DNA of 64,000 nucleotides from Streptomyces radiopugnans. GTDB lineage: Bacteria > Actinomycetota > Actinomycetes > Streptomycetales > Streptomycetaceae. Positions 14,965 to 23,068 of the stretch are shown here, piece by piece (within the stretch, counting starts at the first letter, position 1; each line of letters starts with the position of its first letter). The translations under genes were made by a program, and so were the position numbers. Location: assembly GCF_900110735.1 (NCBI RefSeq), contig NZ_FOET01000005.1, forward strand, positions 124,001 through 188,000. Reading direction: 5' to 3'. The notes under the pieces are model-generated. The model made no database searches. It was given only the letters and a program-made list of their open reading frames with translations, and was not told the origin of the DNA.

Positions 14965-15972
14965 TCAGGGGACGAGGGCGACCTTGCCCAGCGTGGCGCG
15001 GGTCTCCAGCGCGCGGTGGGCGCGGGCGGCCTGGGCTAGCGGAAAGTGGTGGACGGGCGGGACGAGGACGCCCGCGGCGGCCAGCGTCACGGCCTCCTCC
15101 TCCAGCACCCGGATGTTCCCCATGCCGCCGACGCGGTCGAACATCGGCTTGCCCAGCACCGAGAGCGAGGTGACCCCCAGCTCCCGCTGCTCCTCCTCGC
15201 TCAGCACGGTCTGTCCCTCGGGTGAGAAGCCGGTCGAGGCGTAGCCGTACGAGAGGTGGGAGCCGCCAGGGGCGAGGAGGGCGGTGGCGCTGCGGCCGAG
15301 AGCGCCGCCGACGCCTTCGAAGAGGTACGTGGCGGGCCGGTCCCCGAACTTCTCCCGGATCCGCTCGGCCCAGTCGCCCCGGGTGTAGTCCACCGCCAGG
15401 TCCGCGCCCAGTTCCTCCACCGTCCGTACCTTCTCCGGCCCGCCCGCCGCGCCGACGACGGTGGCGCCCCTGTGCCGGGCGTACTGGACGAGGAGCGAGC
15501 CGATGCCTCCGGCGGCGGCCAGGACCAGCACCGTGTCGGCGGAGGAGAGCTCGGCGAAGCGGAGGATGCCCATGGCGGTACGGCCGGTGCCGACCAGGGC
15601 GACGGCGTGGTCCTCGCTCAGGCTGCCGGGCAGCGGATGCAGCCGCTCGGTACCGGTGACGGCCAGCTCGGCGTACCCGCCGGGCGCCATGCCCAGGTGG
15701 GTGGCGACGCGGCGGCCCAGCCACGCCGGATCGACGCCCTCGCCCAGCGCGTCCACGGTGCCGGCGACCTCCCGTCCGGGGATGGTCGGCAGTTCGGCGG
15801 GTGTGGGCACCGGGCCGAGCCGCAACCCCTCGCGCAGGGCGGTGTCGACCAGGTGCACCCCGGCCGCCGCGACGGCGATCCGCACCTGGCCGGGGCCGGG
15901 CTCGGGGTCCGGGACCCGCTCGTAGCGGAGGTTCTCGGCGGGGCCGAAGGCGTGCAGACGTACGGCGTGCAT
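14965..15972 (-). CDS. NADPH:quinone oxidoreductase-like zinc-type dehydrogenase
   Basis: This 335-aa protein starts at an ATG with GGGGAGAG just upstream. It belongs to the medium-chain dehydrogenase/reductase superfamily. The N-terminal GroES-like fold holds PGPGQVRIAVAAAGVHLVDT and PGREVAGTVDALGEGVD. A Rossmann domain has the motif AAAGGIGSLLVQYARHRGATVVGAA. The cysteines that bind the structural and catalytic zinc are absent, so it fits the zinc-independent quinone-reductase branch. It converges on the TetR gene. Upstream DNA (15973-16080) contains an AGTGGGCTTGAG stretch of unclear role. Confidence 0.88.
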   Translation of the reverse strand: MHAVRLHAFGPAENLRYERVPDPEPGPGQVRIAVAAAGVHLVDTALREGLRLGPVPTPAELPTIPGREVAGTVDALGEGVDPAWLGRRVATHLGMAPGGYAELAVTGTERLHPLPGSLSEDHAVALVGTGRTAMGILRFAELSSADTVLVLAAAGGIGSLLVQYARHRGATVVGAAGGPEKVRTVEELGADLAVDYTRGDWAERIREKFGDRPATYLFEGVGGALGRSATALLAPGGSHLSYGYASTGFSPEGQTVLSEEEQRELGVTSLSVLGKPMFDRVGGMGNIRVLEEEAVTLAAAGVLVPPVHHFPLAQAARAHRALETRATLGKVALVP

Positions 15973-16102
15973 GGTCTCTCCCCGTGGCTGTGGTGGATGG
16001 TCACCGCCGGTCCGGCGGCCGCCGGACCGGCGGTGACCACTCTCCAATCTCAAGTGGGCTTGAGGTCAAGGCGGTTGGGGAGGGGTCCTTGGGGCGGCGG
16101 GT

Positions 16103-16600
16103 TCACACCCTGGGGAAGCGGGCCTGGAGGTCCCAGACCACTGGGTTGTCGCCCAGCCCCTCGTGGATGTCGGTGAGGTCGGCGATCAGGTCGTGCAGGA
16201 AGTCGCGGGCCTCGCGGCGCAGCTCACCGTGGTTGACCGTCAGCGGCGGCTCGTCGGCGGGCAGCCAGTCCGCGGTGACGTCCACCCAGCCGAAGCGGCG
16301 GGCGAAGTGGAGGCTGTCGGCCGACTCCACGAAGTCCAGCTCGGCGTACTGCGGCTTCGAGGCGCGGCTGCCGAGCGGGTCTCGGTCGAGGCGCTCGGCG
16401 ATGTCGCACAGCGCCCAGGCGAAGTCGAGCACCGGCACGGTGCCGCGCGCGGTGGACAGCTCCCGGTCCGTCTCGGTGTCCGCGAGGTAGACATCGCCGC
16501 AGAACAGGTCGTGCCGCAGCGCCCGTACGTCCGCCGAGCGGTAGTCGGTCTGCGGCGGGTCGGGGAAACGGCGGGAGAGGGAGTAGCCGATGTCGAGCAC
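16103..16600 (-). CDS. Conserved hypothetical protein, 165 aa
   Basis: The frame opens at a GTG (16600) without an obvious ribosome-binding site and has strong Streptomyces codon bias. The product is acidic, soluble and rich in Asp, Trp and Phe, with blocks VPVLDFAWALCDIAERLD and FARRFGWVDVTADWLPAD. The C-terminus contains a helical segment (LRREARDFLHDLIADLTDIH). I do not recognise the family. It resembles immunity-like or DUF-type proteins of 150-170 aa. The neighbour upstream is a truncated GntR gene. Confidence 0.65.
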   Translation of the reverse strand: MLDIGYSLSRRFPDPPQTDYRSADVRALRHDLFCGDVYLADTETDRELSTARGTVPVLDFAWALCDIAERLDRDPLGSRASKPQYAELDFVESADSLHFARRFGWVDVTADWLPADEPPLTVNHGELRREARDFLHDLIADLTDIHEGLGDNPVVWDLQARFPRV

Positions 16601-16648
16601 GGAAGCGATGGTGGCACGGCGGGGCGCGCGTACGCCCGCCGGGCTGGG

Positions 16649-16816
16649 CTACTCCTCGTCGTCGCCGGGGCCGGTCTCCCCGGGTTTTCGCTCGACGACG
16701 AACGATCCCTTGCCGACGACTACGAGTGTCTGCACGATGCCCTGCTCGGTCAGCAGCACCGACGCCTTCCTGGTGGCGCCTCGGGCGGTGCCCAACTCCT
16801 GCACCAGCCGATCCAC
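16649..16816 (-). pseudogene. GntR-family regulator remnant
   Basis: About 55 residues survive. They cover the second half of a GntR winged helix (RLVQELGTARGATRKASVLLTEQGIVQT, then GKGSFVVERK) and a short acidic tail to the stop at 16649. The first HTH helix and the start are missing; upstream of about 16817 similarity ends. Such short GntR proteins are common on actinomycete integrative elements, so this may be debris of one. Confidence 0.7.
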
Positions 16817-16848
16817 ACCCGGCACCGCCCGGCGCGGCGGGTGGCCGC

Positions 16849-17043
16849 CGCTTCGCCCCGCCCGACGCTCCGCAGTGGCTCGTGGACGAGCTCCGCACCC
16901 CGGAGGCGGGCGAGGAGCACCGCTCGGTGGCGTGCCGCCTGGGGCAGCACCGCACCTGCCGCGACGGAGAGGAGACCGAGCCGCCCTGCGAGGGCGTGAC
17001 CACGCTGCGCTGCTCCTGCCCCTGCCACGCACGGGAGCCGTGG
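16849..17043 (+). pseudogene. Truncated cysteine-rich small protein
   Basis: About 65 residues with a convincing coding pattern: APPDAPQWLVDEL, then a Cys/His-rich tail (ACRLGQHRTC, PPCEG, CSCPCH). This resembles small zinc-binding proteins encoded on actinomycete mobile elements. No start codon fits upstream, and the frame has no stop of its own because it runs directly into the 54-bp repeat at 17044. Both ends therefore appear to be lost. Confidence 0.5.
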
Positions 17044-17097
17044 AACGCGGAGGGCGCCCGGCACCGCACGCGGTGCCGGGCGCCCTCGCGAGGCGTC
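17044..17097. repeat. 54-bp direct repeat, copy 1 (contains hairpin terminator)
   Basis: This copy is identical over 54 bp to 17864-17917, exactly 820 bp away. It includes a 15-bp perfect inverted repeat (17052-17066 with 17071-17085) that can serve as a terminator. The antitoxin stop codon uses the last two bases of this copy. Confidence 0.95.
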
Positions 17098-17398
17098 AGG
17101 CAATCCGTACCTGCGTGTCGCCGAAATCGGCGACCAGCTCCAGATGTCCGCCCAGGGCCTCCACATACGAGCGGAGAGTCGCGATCTCGGTCGCGTCGAT
17201 CTCACCGTTCTCGATCTGCGACACCCGGGGCTGGCGCACCCCCATCGCGGCCGCCACGTCGGCCTGGCGAAGCGCGCGCTCCTTCCGGATCTGTGCGAGG
17301 CGGTAGGCGCGGGCCTCCGACGCCATGGCCCGGCGGCGTTCGGCGACGCGGGTCTCGTCGGTGACGATCCCGGGCCGGACGTCCTTCCAACTCTTCAT
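17096..17398 (-). CDS. XRE-family antitoxin (HigA-like)
   Basis: This 100-aa protein starts at an ATG, with GGGG(A) weakly complementary to 16S rRNA about 4 bases upstream. A Cro/C1-type helix-turn-helix spans about residues 35-90 (RLAQIRKERALRQADVAAAMGVRQPRVSQIENGEID). It lies 41 bases downstream of the toxin gene in the same direction. This toxin-first order is typical of HigBA modules, in which the antitoxin neutralises the toxin and represses the shared promoter. Its stop codon overlaps the first 54-bp repeat. Confidence 0.88.
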   Translation of the reverse strand: MKSWKDVRPGIVTDETRVAERRRAMASEARAYRLAQIRKERALRQADVAAAMGVRQPRVSQIENGEIDATEIATLRSYVEALGGHLELVADFGDTQVRIA

Positions 17399-17439
17399 GG
17401 CATCCCCTTGAGATGTGGTGTCGCTCCGTACACCGGGCG

Positions 17440-17817
17440 TCAGTCGTCGGCTCTCCGCGTGCCGAGCTTTTCCAGATGCTGTGCGTAGCGCTTCTCCGCG
17501 ACTTTGAGGTTGTCCTTGTACCACTGGGTCCACTGCCCGGACTTGTCGCCCGCGACGAGCAGGACGGCCTGCTGGATCGGGTCGAACACGAACAGGATGC
17601 GGTACTCGGCGCCGGCGGAGGTGCGAGGGCGAAGCTCCTTCATGTTGTGGTACGCCGACCCCTTGATGCGATCGACGAAGGGCCTGCCGAGGGTCGGGCC
17701 GTGCTCTTCCAGAAGGTCGATCGCGGCAACCACGTCATCGGCCTCGGCGGGACTCGTCTCCGCTAACTCCAGGAGCCACAGCTCCACCTCCTCCACCAGG
17801 AGGACCTCCCAGCTCAC
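17440..17817 (-). CDS. RelE/HigB-superfamily toxin (Gp49-like)
   Basis: This 125-aa protein matches phage-derived Gp49-like/HigB toxins. After an N-terminal helix (EVELWLLELAETSPAEADDVVAAIDLLEEHG) comes GPTLGRPFVDRIKGSAYHNMKELRPRT, then the strand core EYRILFVFDPIQQAVLLVAGDK and a basic C-terminal helix (WYKDNLKVAEKRYAQHLEKL). Family members cleave mRNA on the ribosome. The GTG start has no ribosome-binding site but sits 6 bases after a good -10 element, so the mRNA is probably leaderless. Codon 18 is TTA (plus-strand 17764-17766), the rare bldA-dependent leucine codon. Confidence 0.88.
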   Translation of the reverse strand: MSWEVLLVEEVELWLLELAETSPAEADDVVAAIDLLEEHGPTLGRPFVDRIKGSAYHNMKELRPRTSAGAEYRILFVFDPIQQAVLLVAGDKSGQWTQWYKDNLKVAEKRYAQHLEKLGTRRADD

Positions 17818-17823
17818 ACCTGA

Positions 17824-17852
17824 ATTATGCCTTCAGGCTTATATGTGGGCAA
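17824..17852 (-). promoter_or_regulatory. Promoter of the toxin-antitoxin operon (leaderless)
   Basis: On the minus strand, TTGCCC (17852-17847), a 17-bp spacer and CATAAT (17829-17824) form a near-consensus housekeeping promoter. The -10 ends 6 bases before the toxin GTG. An imperfect dyad around GCC-TGAA-GGC lies in the spacer, a reasonable antitoxin operator. Confidence 0.7.
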
Positions 17853-17863
17853 CTCCCCGAGGA

Positions 17864-17917
17864 AACGCGGAGGGCGCCCGGCACCGCACGCGGTGCCGGG
17901 CGCCCTCGCGAGGCGTC
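17864..17917. repeat. 54-bp direct repeat, copy 2 (terD terminator)
   Basis: This copy is identical to 17044-17097. The inverted repeat 17872-17886 with 17891-17905 lies just downstream of the terD stop codon and looks like that gene's native terminator. It is probably the ancestral copy. Confidence 0.95.
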
Positions 17918-17924
17918 GAACTGG

Positions 17925-18500
17925 TCAGACGTTGACGCCGAAGTCCTTGGCGATGCCGGCCAGGCCCGAGGCGTAGCCCTGGCCGACCGCGCGGAACTTC
18001 CACTCCGCGCCGTGGCGGTACAGCTCGCCGAAGACCATGGCGGTCTCGGTGGCGGCGTCCTCGCTCAGGTCGTAGCGGGCGATCTCGGAGCCGCCGGCCT
18101 GGTTGAGGATGCGGATGTAGGCGTTGCGCACCTGGCCGAAGTTCTGGCTGCGGCTCTCGGCGTCGTAGATGGAGACCGGGAAGACGATCTTGTCGATGTC
18201 GGCGGGCAGCGCCGCGAGGTTGACGTTGATCTGCTCGTCGTCGCCCTCGCCCTCGCCGGTGCGGTTGTCACCGGTGTGGACGATCGCCTGGTCCGGGGTG
18301 GCCTTGTTGTTGAAGAAGACGAAGTGCTGGTCCGAGTAGACCTGGCCGCCCGCGTTGACCGCGATGGCGCTGGCGTCGAGGTCGAAGTCGGTGCCGGTGG
18401 TCGTACGGACGTCCCAGCCGAGGCCGACCGTCACGGCGGTCAGGCCGGGGGCCTCCTTGGTGAGCGAGACGTTGCCGCCCTTGGACAGGCTTACAGCCAT
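17925..18500 (-). CDS. terD: TerD-family stress protein
   Basis: This 191-aa protein is the standard TerD length. It shows the start [28 protein letters not shown], the calcium-binding [32 protein letters not shown] and [11 protein letters not shown], which are all conserved blocks. TerD proteins bind calcium and take part in tellurite and oxidative-stress responses and in Streptomyces development. The start ATG is fixed by the family N-terminus MAVSLSKGG. The gene is monocistronic with a hairpin terminator. The RING/TerD-like gene at 6.4-9.3 kb carries a diverged version of the same fold. Confidence 0.95.
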   Translation of the reverse strand: MAVSLSKGGNVSLTKEAPGLTAVTVGLGWDVRTTTGTDFDLDASAIAVNAGGQVYSDQHFVFFNNKATPDQAIVHTGDNRTGEGEGDDEQINVNLAALPADIDKIVFPVSIYDAESRSQNFGQVRNAYIRILNQAGGSEIARYDLSEDAATETAMVFGELYRHGAEWKFRAVGQGYASGLAGIAKDFGVNV

Positions 18501-18689
18501 GGGGATGCCCTTCTGTGGTGTTTCCGTGCTGGCCCTTACTGGTCCATTTCCTACCCTCTCCAACGCCGACGGTGGGGGACCGGGTTCCATGTTTCTTTGC
18601 TTTCTTCACCCTCCCCGCCGAGGTGGCGGGCGGGAGGGGAGCCGGAGGGCGGGGAAAACGCCGTGACGGCGGGCCCGGAGGGCGGGATC

Positions 18690-19127
18690 ATGGGAGCCAT
18701 GTCCGGGCCCTACCTCATCCGCGGCTCGGTCTCCCTGCCGGAGGCCGAGCTGACCTGGCGTTTCTCCCGCTCGTCCGGGCCCGGCGGCCAGCACGTCAAC
18801 ACCAGCGACAGCCGGGTCGAGCTCCGCTTCGACCTCGCGCGCACCGAGGCACTGCCCGAGGTGTGGAAGGAACGGGCACTGGAGCGACTGGCCGGACGGC
18901 TGGTGGACGGAGTCCTGGTCGTACGGGCCGCCGAGCACCGCTCCCAGTGGCGCAACCGCGAGACCGCGGCCGTACGCATGGCCTCGCTGCTGGCGGAGGC
19001 GACCGCGCCGCCGCCGCGCCCGCGCAAGAAGGGCAAGGTTCCGCGCGGAATCAACGAGCGGCGGCTGCGGAACAAGAAGCACCGCTCCGACGTCAAGCGC
19101 GGCCGTTCCGGCCGCGACTGGGGGTAG
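18690..19127 (+). CDS. arfB: Alternative ribosome-rescue peptidyl-tRNA hydrolase ArfB
   Basis: This protein of about 145 aa carries the class I release-factor GGQ motif (SRSSGPGGQHVNTSDSRVELRFDL) and a C-terminal basic tail (RPRKKGKVPRGINERRLRNKKHRSDVKRGR) that enters the empty mRNA channel of stalled ribosomes. It hydrolyses peptidyl-tRNA to rescue ribosomes on non-stop mRNA. The start is either ATG 18690 (GGAGGG at a good distance) or ATG 18699 (better match to the usual MSGPY start). It is monocistronic and convergent with the mycosin gene. Confidence 0.93.
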   Translation: MGAMSGPYLIRGSVSLPEAELTWRFSRSSGPGGQHVNTSDSRVELRFDLARTEALPEVWKERALERLAGRLVDGVLVVRAAEHRSQWRNRETAAVRMASLLAEATAPPPRPRKKGKVPRGINERRLRNKKHRSDVKRGRSGRDWG

Positions 19128-19158
19128 GCCGAACGGATCGGCCCACCCCCCTTGCCCC

Positions 19159-20373
19159 TCAGTACCGGGGCTGTGCCTGTGCCCGGCGCCGGAAGGCGAC
19201 GGCGGTGACGACCGCGGCGACGGCGACGAGTGCCGCGGCTCCGATGCCGATGGCCGTCCAGGGCGGTCCGCCGCCGTCGGTTTCCCCTTGCGCGACTGCC
19301 TGCTCGCTGTCCTTGCCGGGCTTGGCGGTGGGCGGTCCCTCGTTCCCGCCCTTGCCGTCCTCGGGGGAGGGGGACTTGGAGGCCTCGAGGGACGCGTAGT
19401 ACTTGGAGAAGATCGGGCTCACATCCGCCGGCCCGGGGTCGCCGTCACCGTCGACCAGGACCTGTGCGGGTCTGACGATGCCGTGCCCGAGGTACATGCT
19501 GGGCTCCTCGCCCCGCTGCGACATCCCCGTCGTCTCGATCATCACGCGCAGGACCTGGTGGTGCGTCCAGTCGGGGTGCTCGGCCCAGATGAGGGCGGCG
19601 GAGGCGGAAGCGATCGCGGACGCCACACTTGTACCGCCGGGATCGCCGGGAGCGGAGAGAACCAGGTGGGGGCCGTAGTTGGAGAAGTCGGCCACCGTCC
19701 CTTTCTTGTCTACCGCTCCTACTGGCACGACGCCTGGAAGTACAGCGGGGTAGTCCCGCGTTTCCACCCGACGGCCGTCATTCCCTGAGGCAACGAAGAT
19801 CAGCTTGCCGCGCTCGTTGGCTTCGTCAATCGCGTCTTGCATCTCGGCAAGGGTCTCATCGTCCAGGTTGGAGACACCCTGCGAGATATTGATGATCTTG
19901 GCATCGCTCCGAGCCGCATATCGGATCGCGTTGACGAGTGTCTTGTCCCAACTGGTGACGAAGTCCGCTTTGGTGTGTGTCCGCACGGGAAGGATCTTCG
20001 CTTCGGGAGCGAGACCGCGGAGGCTGTTCCCTGCCCCGGAGCCGGCGATCAACGCGGCCATGTCCGTCCCATGGCCGCTTATGTCTTCGTGAGGCTCGGG
20101 AGCTTTCGAAGCGAAGCTTTTCCCCGGCAGCAACCTGCCCTCCAAACCGCGGATCGGCTTCACCCCGGAGTCGACCACGGCGACCGTCACGCCTTCGCCC
20201 TTGCTGACCTTCCACAGCCCTGAGGCGTTCATGGCGTCGAGGTACCACTGCTGGTCCGGCCTGATACTCGCGAAGGCAGGGGGTGCGAACAGACCCAGAG
20301 ACATGAGCATGGCCGTGAACAGACCGGCCAAGGTCAGTGCTCGCCTCTGTGGGGGTAGGGCATGGGATCGCAT
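19159..20373 (-). CDS. mycP: Type VII secretion-associated subtilisin protease (mycosin)
   Basis: This 404-aa protein has a signal peptide (hydrophobic core about residues 13-30, cut near AFA-S). A peptidase S8 domain shows all three catalytic blocks: Asp in VAVVDSGV, His in DISGHGTDMAALIAG and Ser in GGTSVASA, plus the oxyanion Asn in FVASGNDG. After a Pro/Ser/Gly-rich linker, one C-terminal membrane helix (about 372-395) ends with Arg residues. This is the mycosin layout: a membrane-anchored extracellular protease tied to ESX secretion. It follows two ESX-like genes. Base composition in the catalytic part looks slightly less GC-rich than its neighbours. Confidence 0.9.
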   Translation of the reverse strand: MRSHALPPQRRALTLAGLFTAMLMSLGLFAPPAFASIRPDQQWYLDAMNASGLWKVSKGEGVTVAVVDSGVKPIRGLEGRLLPGKSFASKAPEPHEDISGHGTDMAALIAGSGAGNSLRGLAPEAKILPVRTHTKADFVTSWDKTLVNAIRYAARSDAKIINISQGVSNLDDETLAEMQDAIDEANERGKLIFVASGNDGRRVETRDYPAVLPGVVPVGAVDKKGTVADFSNYGPHLVLSAPGDPGGTSVASAIASASAALIWAEHPDWTHHQVLRVMIETTGMSQRGEEPSMYLGHGIVRPAQVLVDGDGDPGPADVSPIFSKYYASLEASKSPSPEDGKGGNEGPPTAKPGKDSEQAVAQGETDGGGPPWTAIGIGAAALVAVAAVVTAVAFRRRAQAQPRY

Positions 20374-20395
20374 GGGACAGTGCACTTCCTCGGAG

Positions 20396-21712
20396 TTAGT
20401 CGATGACCGGCGGCACCACGTCCCGCCGCCCTGCCCAGGTCTCCTCGTCCTCGGCAAGGTAGTCGGGACGGTCCTGCCCACGCCGTCGGTTCTCCGACGG
20501 CGAATTCGTGCCGACCGGCCGCCCCGCCATGCCCGGGGTGGTGTTTCCCCTGACAAGTCCGGTGCCGCCTGGTGTGAAACTCGCGCCTCTGAAGCCACTT
20601 CCCGTACGGGACGCTCCCGCCGGACTACCCGGTGATGGAGCGAAGGGACGCCCGGGAGGCACGCTCCTGCCCGCTGGGGCCCCGCCTCCTGCGGCACCCG
20701 GGTAGCCGCCCATGGGACGGCCCGCGTGAGCACGGTCACCGGCGACAGTTCCGCGTGGAGTTCCGGCCCCGGGCGCGGGGTTGCCCGCATGGCGGGGCGT
20801 GCCGCCCATGATGCCGTCCTTCACCGGGCCTCGTGGCGAAACGCTGCCTCCGCCAGTGCCAACCGACGGTCGGCCGCTGCTGGGGGCACGACCCGTCTGC
20901 CGAGTCGGTCCAGTGGTCGGCATCGGAGCCACCGGCGGAGGAGAGGACGGGCCGGCAGACTGCTGAGGAGGCACAGGCACTGCGGTCTGTGGCCGCTGCT
21001 CGGCAACAGGGAGAGGGATTACGGAGTCGAGTTTCGTGTTCGTAGAACGTTCGAATACGGGAGCGGAAGGGTCAGTGACAGGGAAAGAGCGTACTTCCGG
21101 CCCTTCTCTGACAGAGATGCTCCTATCGAAAGCGGTACCCGAGTCGCGGTAAGTCGCCGACGCCTTAGCCCCTCCGCTTGGTGCTGCGGCCGACGTACCC
21201 GGGCCGGATTGCCTTTCCTCCCTGGCATCAGGCAGCGGCTTGAAGTCCGGTTCCTCCGCCGCGCGGAGACTCTCCCCGGTCGTCCTGTAGTACGACGACA
21301 GCCGGTTGAGCTGGTTGATCGCCTCCTGGCGCTTGCTCTCCTCGCGCTCCTGGCGGGCCTTGTCCTTCTCCGGGTCGGCGTAGCACATCGACTCGGGCTC
21401 GGGGATGGCGGCCTTGGCCTCGGTCAGGGCCTGGCCCGCGTTCACCATGTGCTGCCCGAGCGTGCGGACGTAGGCGGCGAACCGCATGGACTCCAGGGCG
21501 AACTGGCGCCCCCACTCGCGGAAGGCGTCGCCGCCCTCGCCGTCCCACTCCACGCGGTCGATGTAGGTACGCAGTTCGCTGCCGATGCCGTCCATGTCGG
21601 AGCCGGCCTTGCCGAGGGCCTGGCCGCGAGAGGTGAGCAGACCGGGGTCGGCCTTCGCGACCATCGCGTTGAGCGCGGCGAGTGACTTGCCCTCGAACTC
21701 TCCTGTGGCCAT
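20396..21712 (-). CDS. ESX/WXG100-like type VII secretion substrate with long Pro/Gly tail
   Basis: This 438-aa protein has an N-terminal helical hairpin (about residues 10-115) with a WxG-type turn (VEWDGEGGDAFREWG) and a helix breaker as in WXG100/PPE proteins. A charged linker with EKDKARQEREESKRQEA, possibly coiled coil, follows. The rest, about 250 residues, is low-complexity Pro/Gly/Ser/Arg. Near the C-terminus DYLAEDEE contains a YxxxD export-like motif. It is encoded 12 bases after a smaller ESX-like gene and just upstream of mycosin, so these are probably a co-secreted pair and its protease. Confidence 0.75.
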   Translation of the reverse strand: MATGEFEGKSLAALNAMVAKADPGLLTSRGQALGKAGSDMDGIGSELRTYIDRVEWDGEGGDAFREWGRQFALESMRFAAYVRTLGQHMVNAGQALTEAKAAIPEPESMCYADPEKDKARQEREESKRQEAINQLNRLSSYYRTTGESLRAAEEPDFKPLPDAREERQSGPGTSAAAPSGGAKASATYRDSGTAFDRSISVREGPEVRSFPVTDPSAPVFERSTNTKLDSVIPLPVAEQRPQTAVPVPPQQSAGPSSPPPVAPMPTTGPTRQTGRAPSSGRPSVGTGGGSVSPRGPVKDGIMGGTPRHAGNPAPGAGTPRGTVAGDRAHAGRPMGGYPGAAGGGAPAGRSVPPGRPFAPSPGSPAGASRTGSGFRGASFTPGGTGLVRGNTTPGMAGRPVGTNSPSENRRRGQDRPDYLAEDEETWAGRRDVVPPVID

Positions 21713-21724
21713 TCCTGCCCCCCT

Positions 21725-22183
21725 TTACTCGAAGTCCGTGTCCGCGTCGAGGCCCTTCTTGGTGCCTTCGGAGGAGGAGTCCCGGCCGCTCTCGGAGTCG
21801 CCCCGCCTGCTTGCCGCCCAGTGCTCGTCCACCTGCGTCTGGATGGCCTGGAAGCGCTGCCGCTGGTCCGCCTCGACGTTGCCGTAGCCCTTGTCCACGA
21901 TCTCGGTGGCGATGCCCAGCGCCTCCAACTGCTCGCCGAACAGCCGGGAGAGCGTTTCCAGGCGCGTGTGCACCTTGTCATAGAGGGCTGACAGATCCTC
22001 CGCCGCGCTGAAGCCCGTGCCGTACGCGTCCGGGGTGACGGTCTGTTCGCCGATCTGCTTGTGGGACGCCGGGGACTTCCCCAACTCGGCCAGGAGCTCG
22101 TCGATGCGGCCCTTGAAGGCGGTCAGCGTTTCGGCCCGGTAGTCCAGGCCCTTGCCGCCGCCGAAGTCACGCTCGCCCGTCAC
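21725..22183 (-). CDS. Small ESX-like partner protein
   Basis: This 152-aa helical protein starts at a GTG. It has an N-terminal helix (TAFKGRIDELLAELG), a central loop (DAYGTGFSAAEDLSALYDKV), then a long helix with KGYGNVEADQRQRF holding a YxxxE motif like the general type VII export signal. The charged Ser/Asp tail is disordered. It is the first gene of a three-gene unit with the 438-aa ESX-like protein and mycosin. No EccC, EccB or EccD gene is in the window. Confidence 0.7.
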   Translation of the reverse strand: MTGERDFGGGKGLDYRAETLTAFKGRIDELLAELGKSPASHKQIGEQTVTPDAYGTGFSAAEDLSALYDKVHTRLETLSRLFGEQLEALGIATEIVDKGYGNVEADQRQRFQAIQTQVDEHWAASRRGDSESGRDSSSEGTKKGLDADTDFE

Positions 22184-22309
22184 GCCGTGCCCCCGTCCCC
22201 CGATTAGTCGCCACGCTGTGCCAAGGTCGTGCCGCGTCAGTGTAGTCAGCGCACGGCCCGGCCCGTCGGGGCCTGTGGACGGCGGGCGCGCTTTCCGGCC
22301 GGGTGGCCG

Positions 22310-22873
22310 CTATGCCAGGTGGCGGTAGCGCCCGCGGAAGTACGTCAGGGGCCCGCCCTCCGAGGACGGCAGCGAGGTGGCCAGCACCCGGCCGATCACC
22401 AGTGTGTGGTCGCCCGCGCCCACCCGCTGCTCGGTACGGCACTCCACCGTCGCCAGCGCGCCGTCGACCAGGGGCGCGCCGGAGGCCTCGCCGCGGGTGC
22501 AGGGCATGTCCTGGAAGAGCAGTCGGTCGCTGACGCGGCCGCGCATGGAGAAGCGGCCCGCGATGTGGCGCTGGCCCTCCGCGAGGAGCGAGGCGGCCCA
22601 CAGCGGCTGCCGTTCCAGCAGCTCGTCCATCCGGGAGCCCTCGCGCACGCTGACCAGTACCAGCGGCGGGTCCAGGGAGACGGAGAGGAAGGAGGTCGCG
22701 GTCATGCCCGCGTCCTCGCCGCGCGGCCCGTCCTCCGGGTCGTGCGCCGTCACCAGTACCACGCCTGCGGCCAGCCGTGCCAGGGCTGCGCGGAACTCCT
22801 CCTCGCCCACCCCCTCAGGATGCGGGACACCGGAGGTGCGGCGCGAGGTCGAAGTAGGGGCGTTCCGGGACAT
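22310..22873 (-). CDS. Flavin reductase-like FMN-binding protein
   Basis: This protein is about 187 aa. The split-barrel flavin-reductase fold is recognisable: FRAALARLAAGVVLVTAHD, GMTATSFLSVSLDPPLVLVSV, QRHIAGRFSMRG and GDHTLVIGRVLATS. Such proteins use NAD(P)H to reduce flavin for a partner oxygenase. The start is uncertain: ATG 22873 suits the family length, while upstream ATGs at 22933 and 22966 stay in frame. No monooxygenase is adjacent. It is divergent from cdgB across a region rich in dyads. Confidence 0.8.
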   Translation of the reverse strand: MSRNAPTSTSRRTSGVPHPEGVGEEEFRAALARLAAGVVLVTAHDPEDGPRGEDAGMTATSFLSVSLDPPLVLVSVREGSRMDELLERQPLWAASLLAEGQRHIAGRFSMRGRVSDRLLFQDMPCTRGEASGAPLVDGALATVECRTEQRVGAGDHTLVIGRVLATSLPSSEGGPLTYFRGRYRHLA

Positions 22874-23068
22874 CTGCTGCTGCGGTGTCGAGTGCACACC
22901 TCGCACGCTAGACGCTGCTCCGGGGGTCCGCATCGGCCCCGGGGACCAGGTCGGACCTAGGTACATGGGCTGAACGATCCGCAGGTCAGAGCCGGAATTT
23001 GCGTTCGGTACGGTTGTGGTCCGGGCAGGAGCGCTCCCACGCGGCGCGGTCGCGCGCCCACACTCGGT

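Noticed and set aside
23028..23037. GGAGCGCTCC palindrome as a CebR site near cdgB
   Set aside because: Only 12 of 14 positions match and there is no sugar-related gene next to it.
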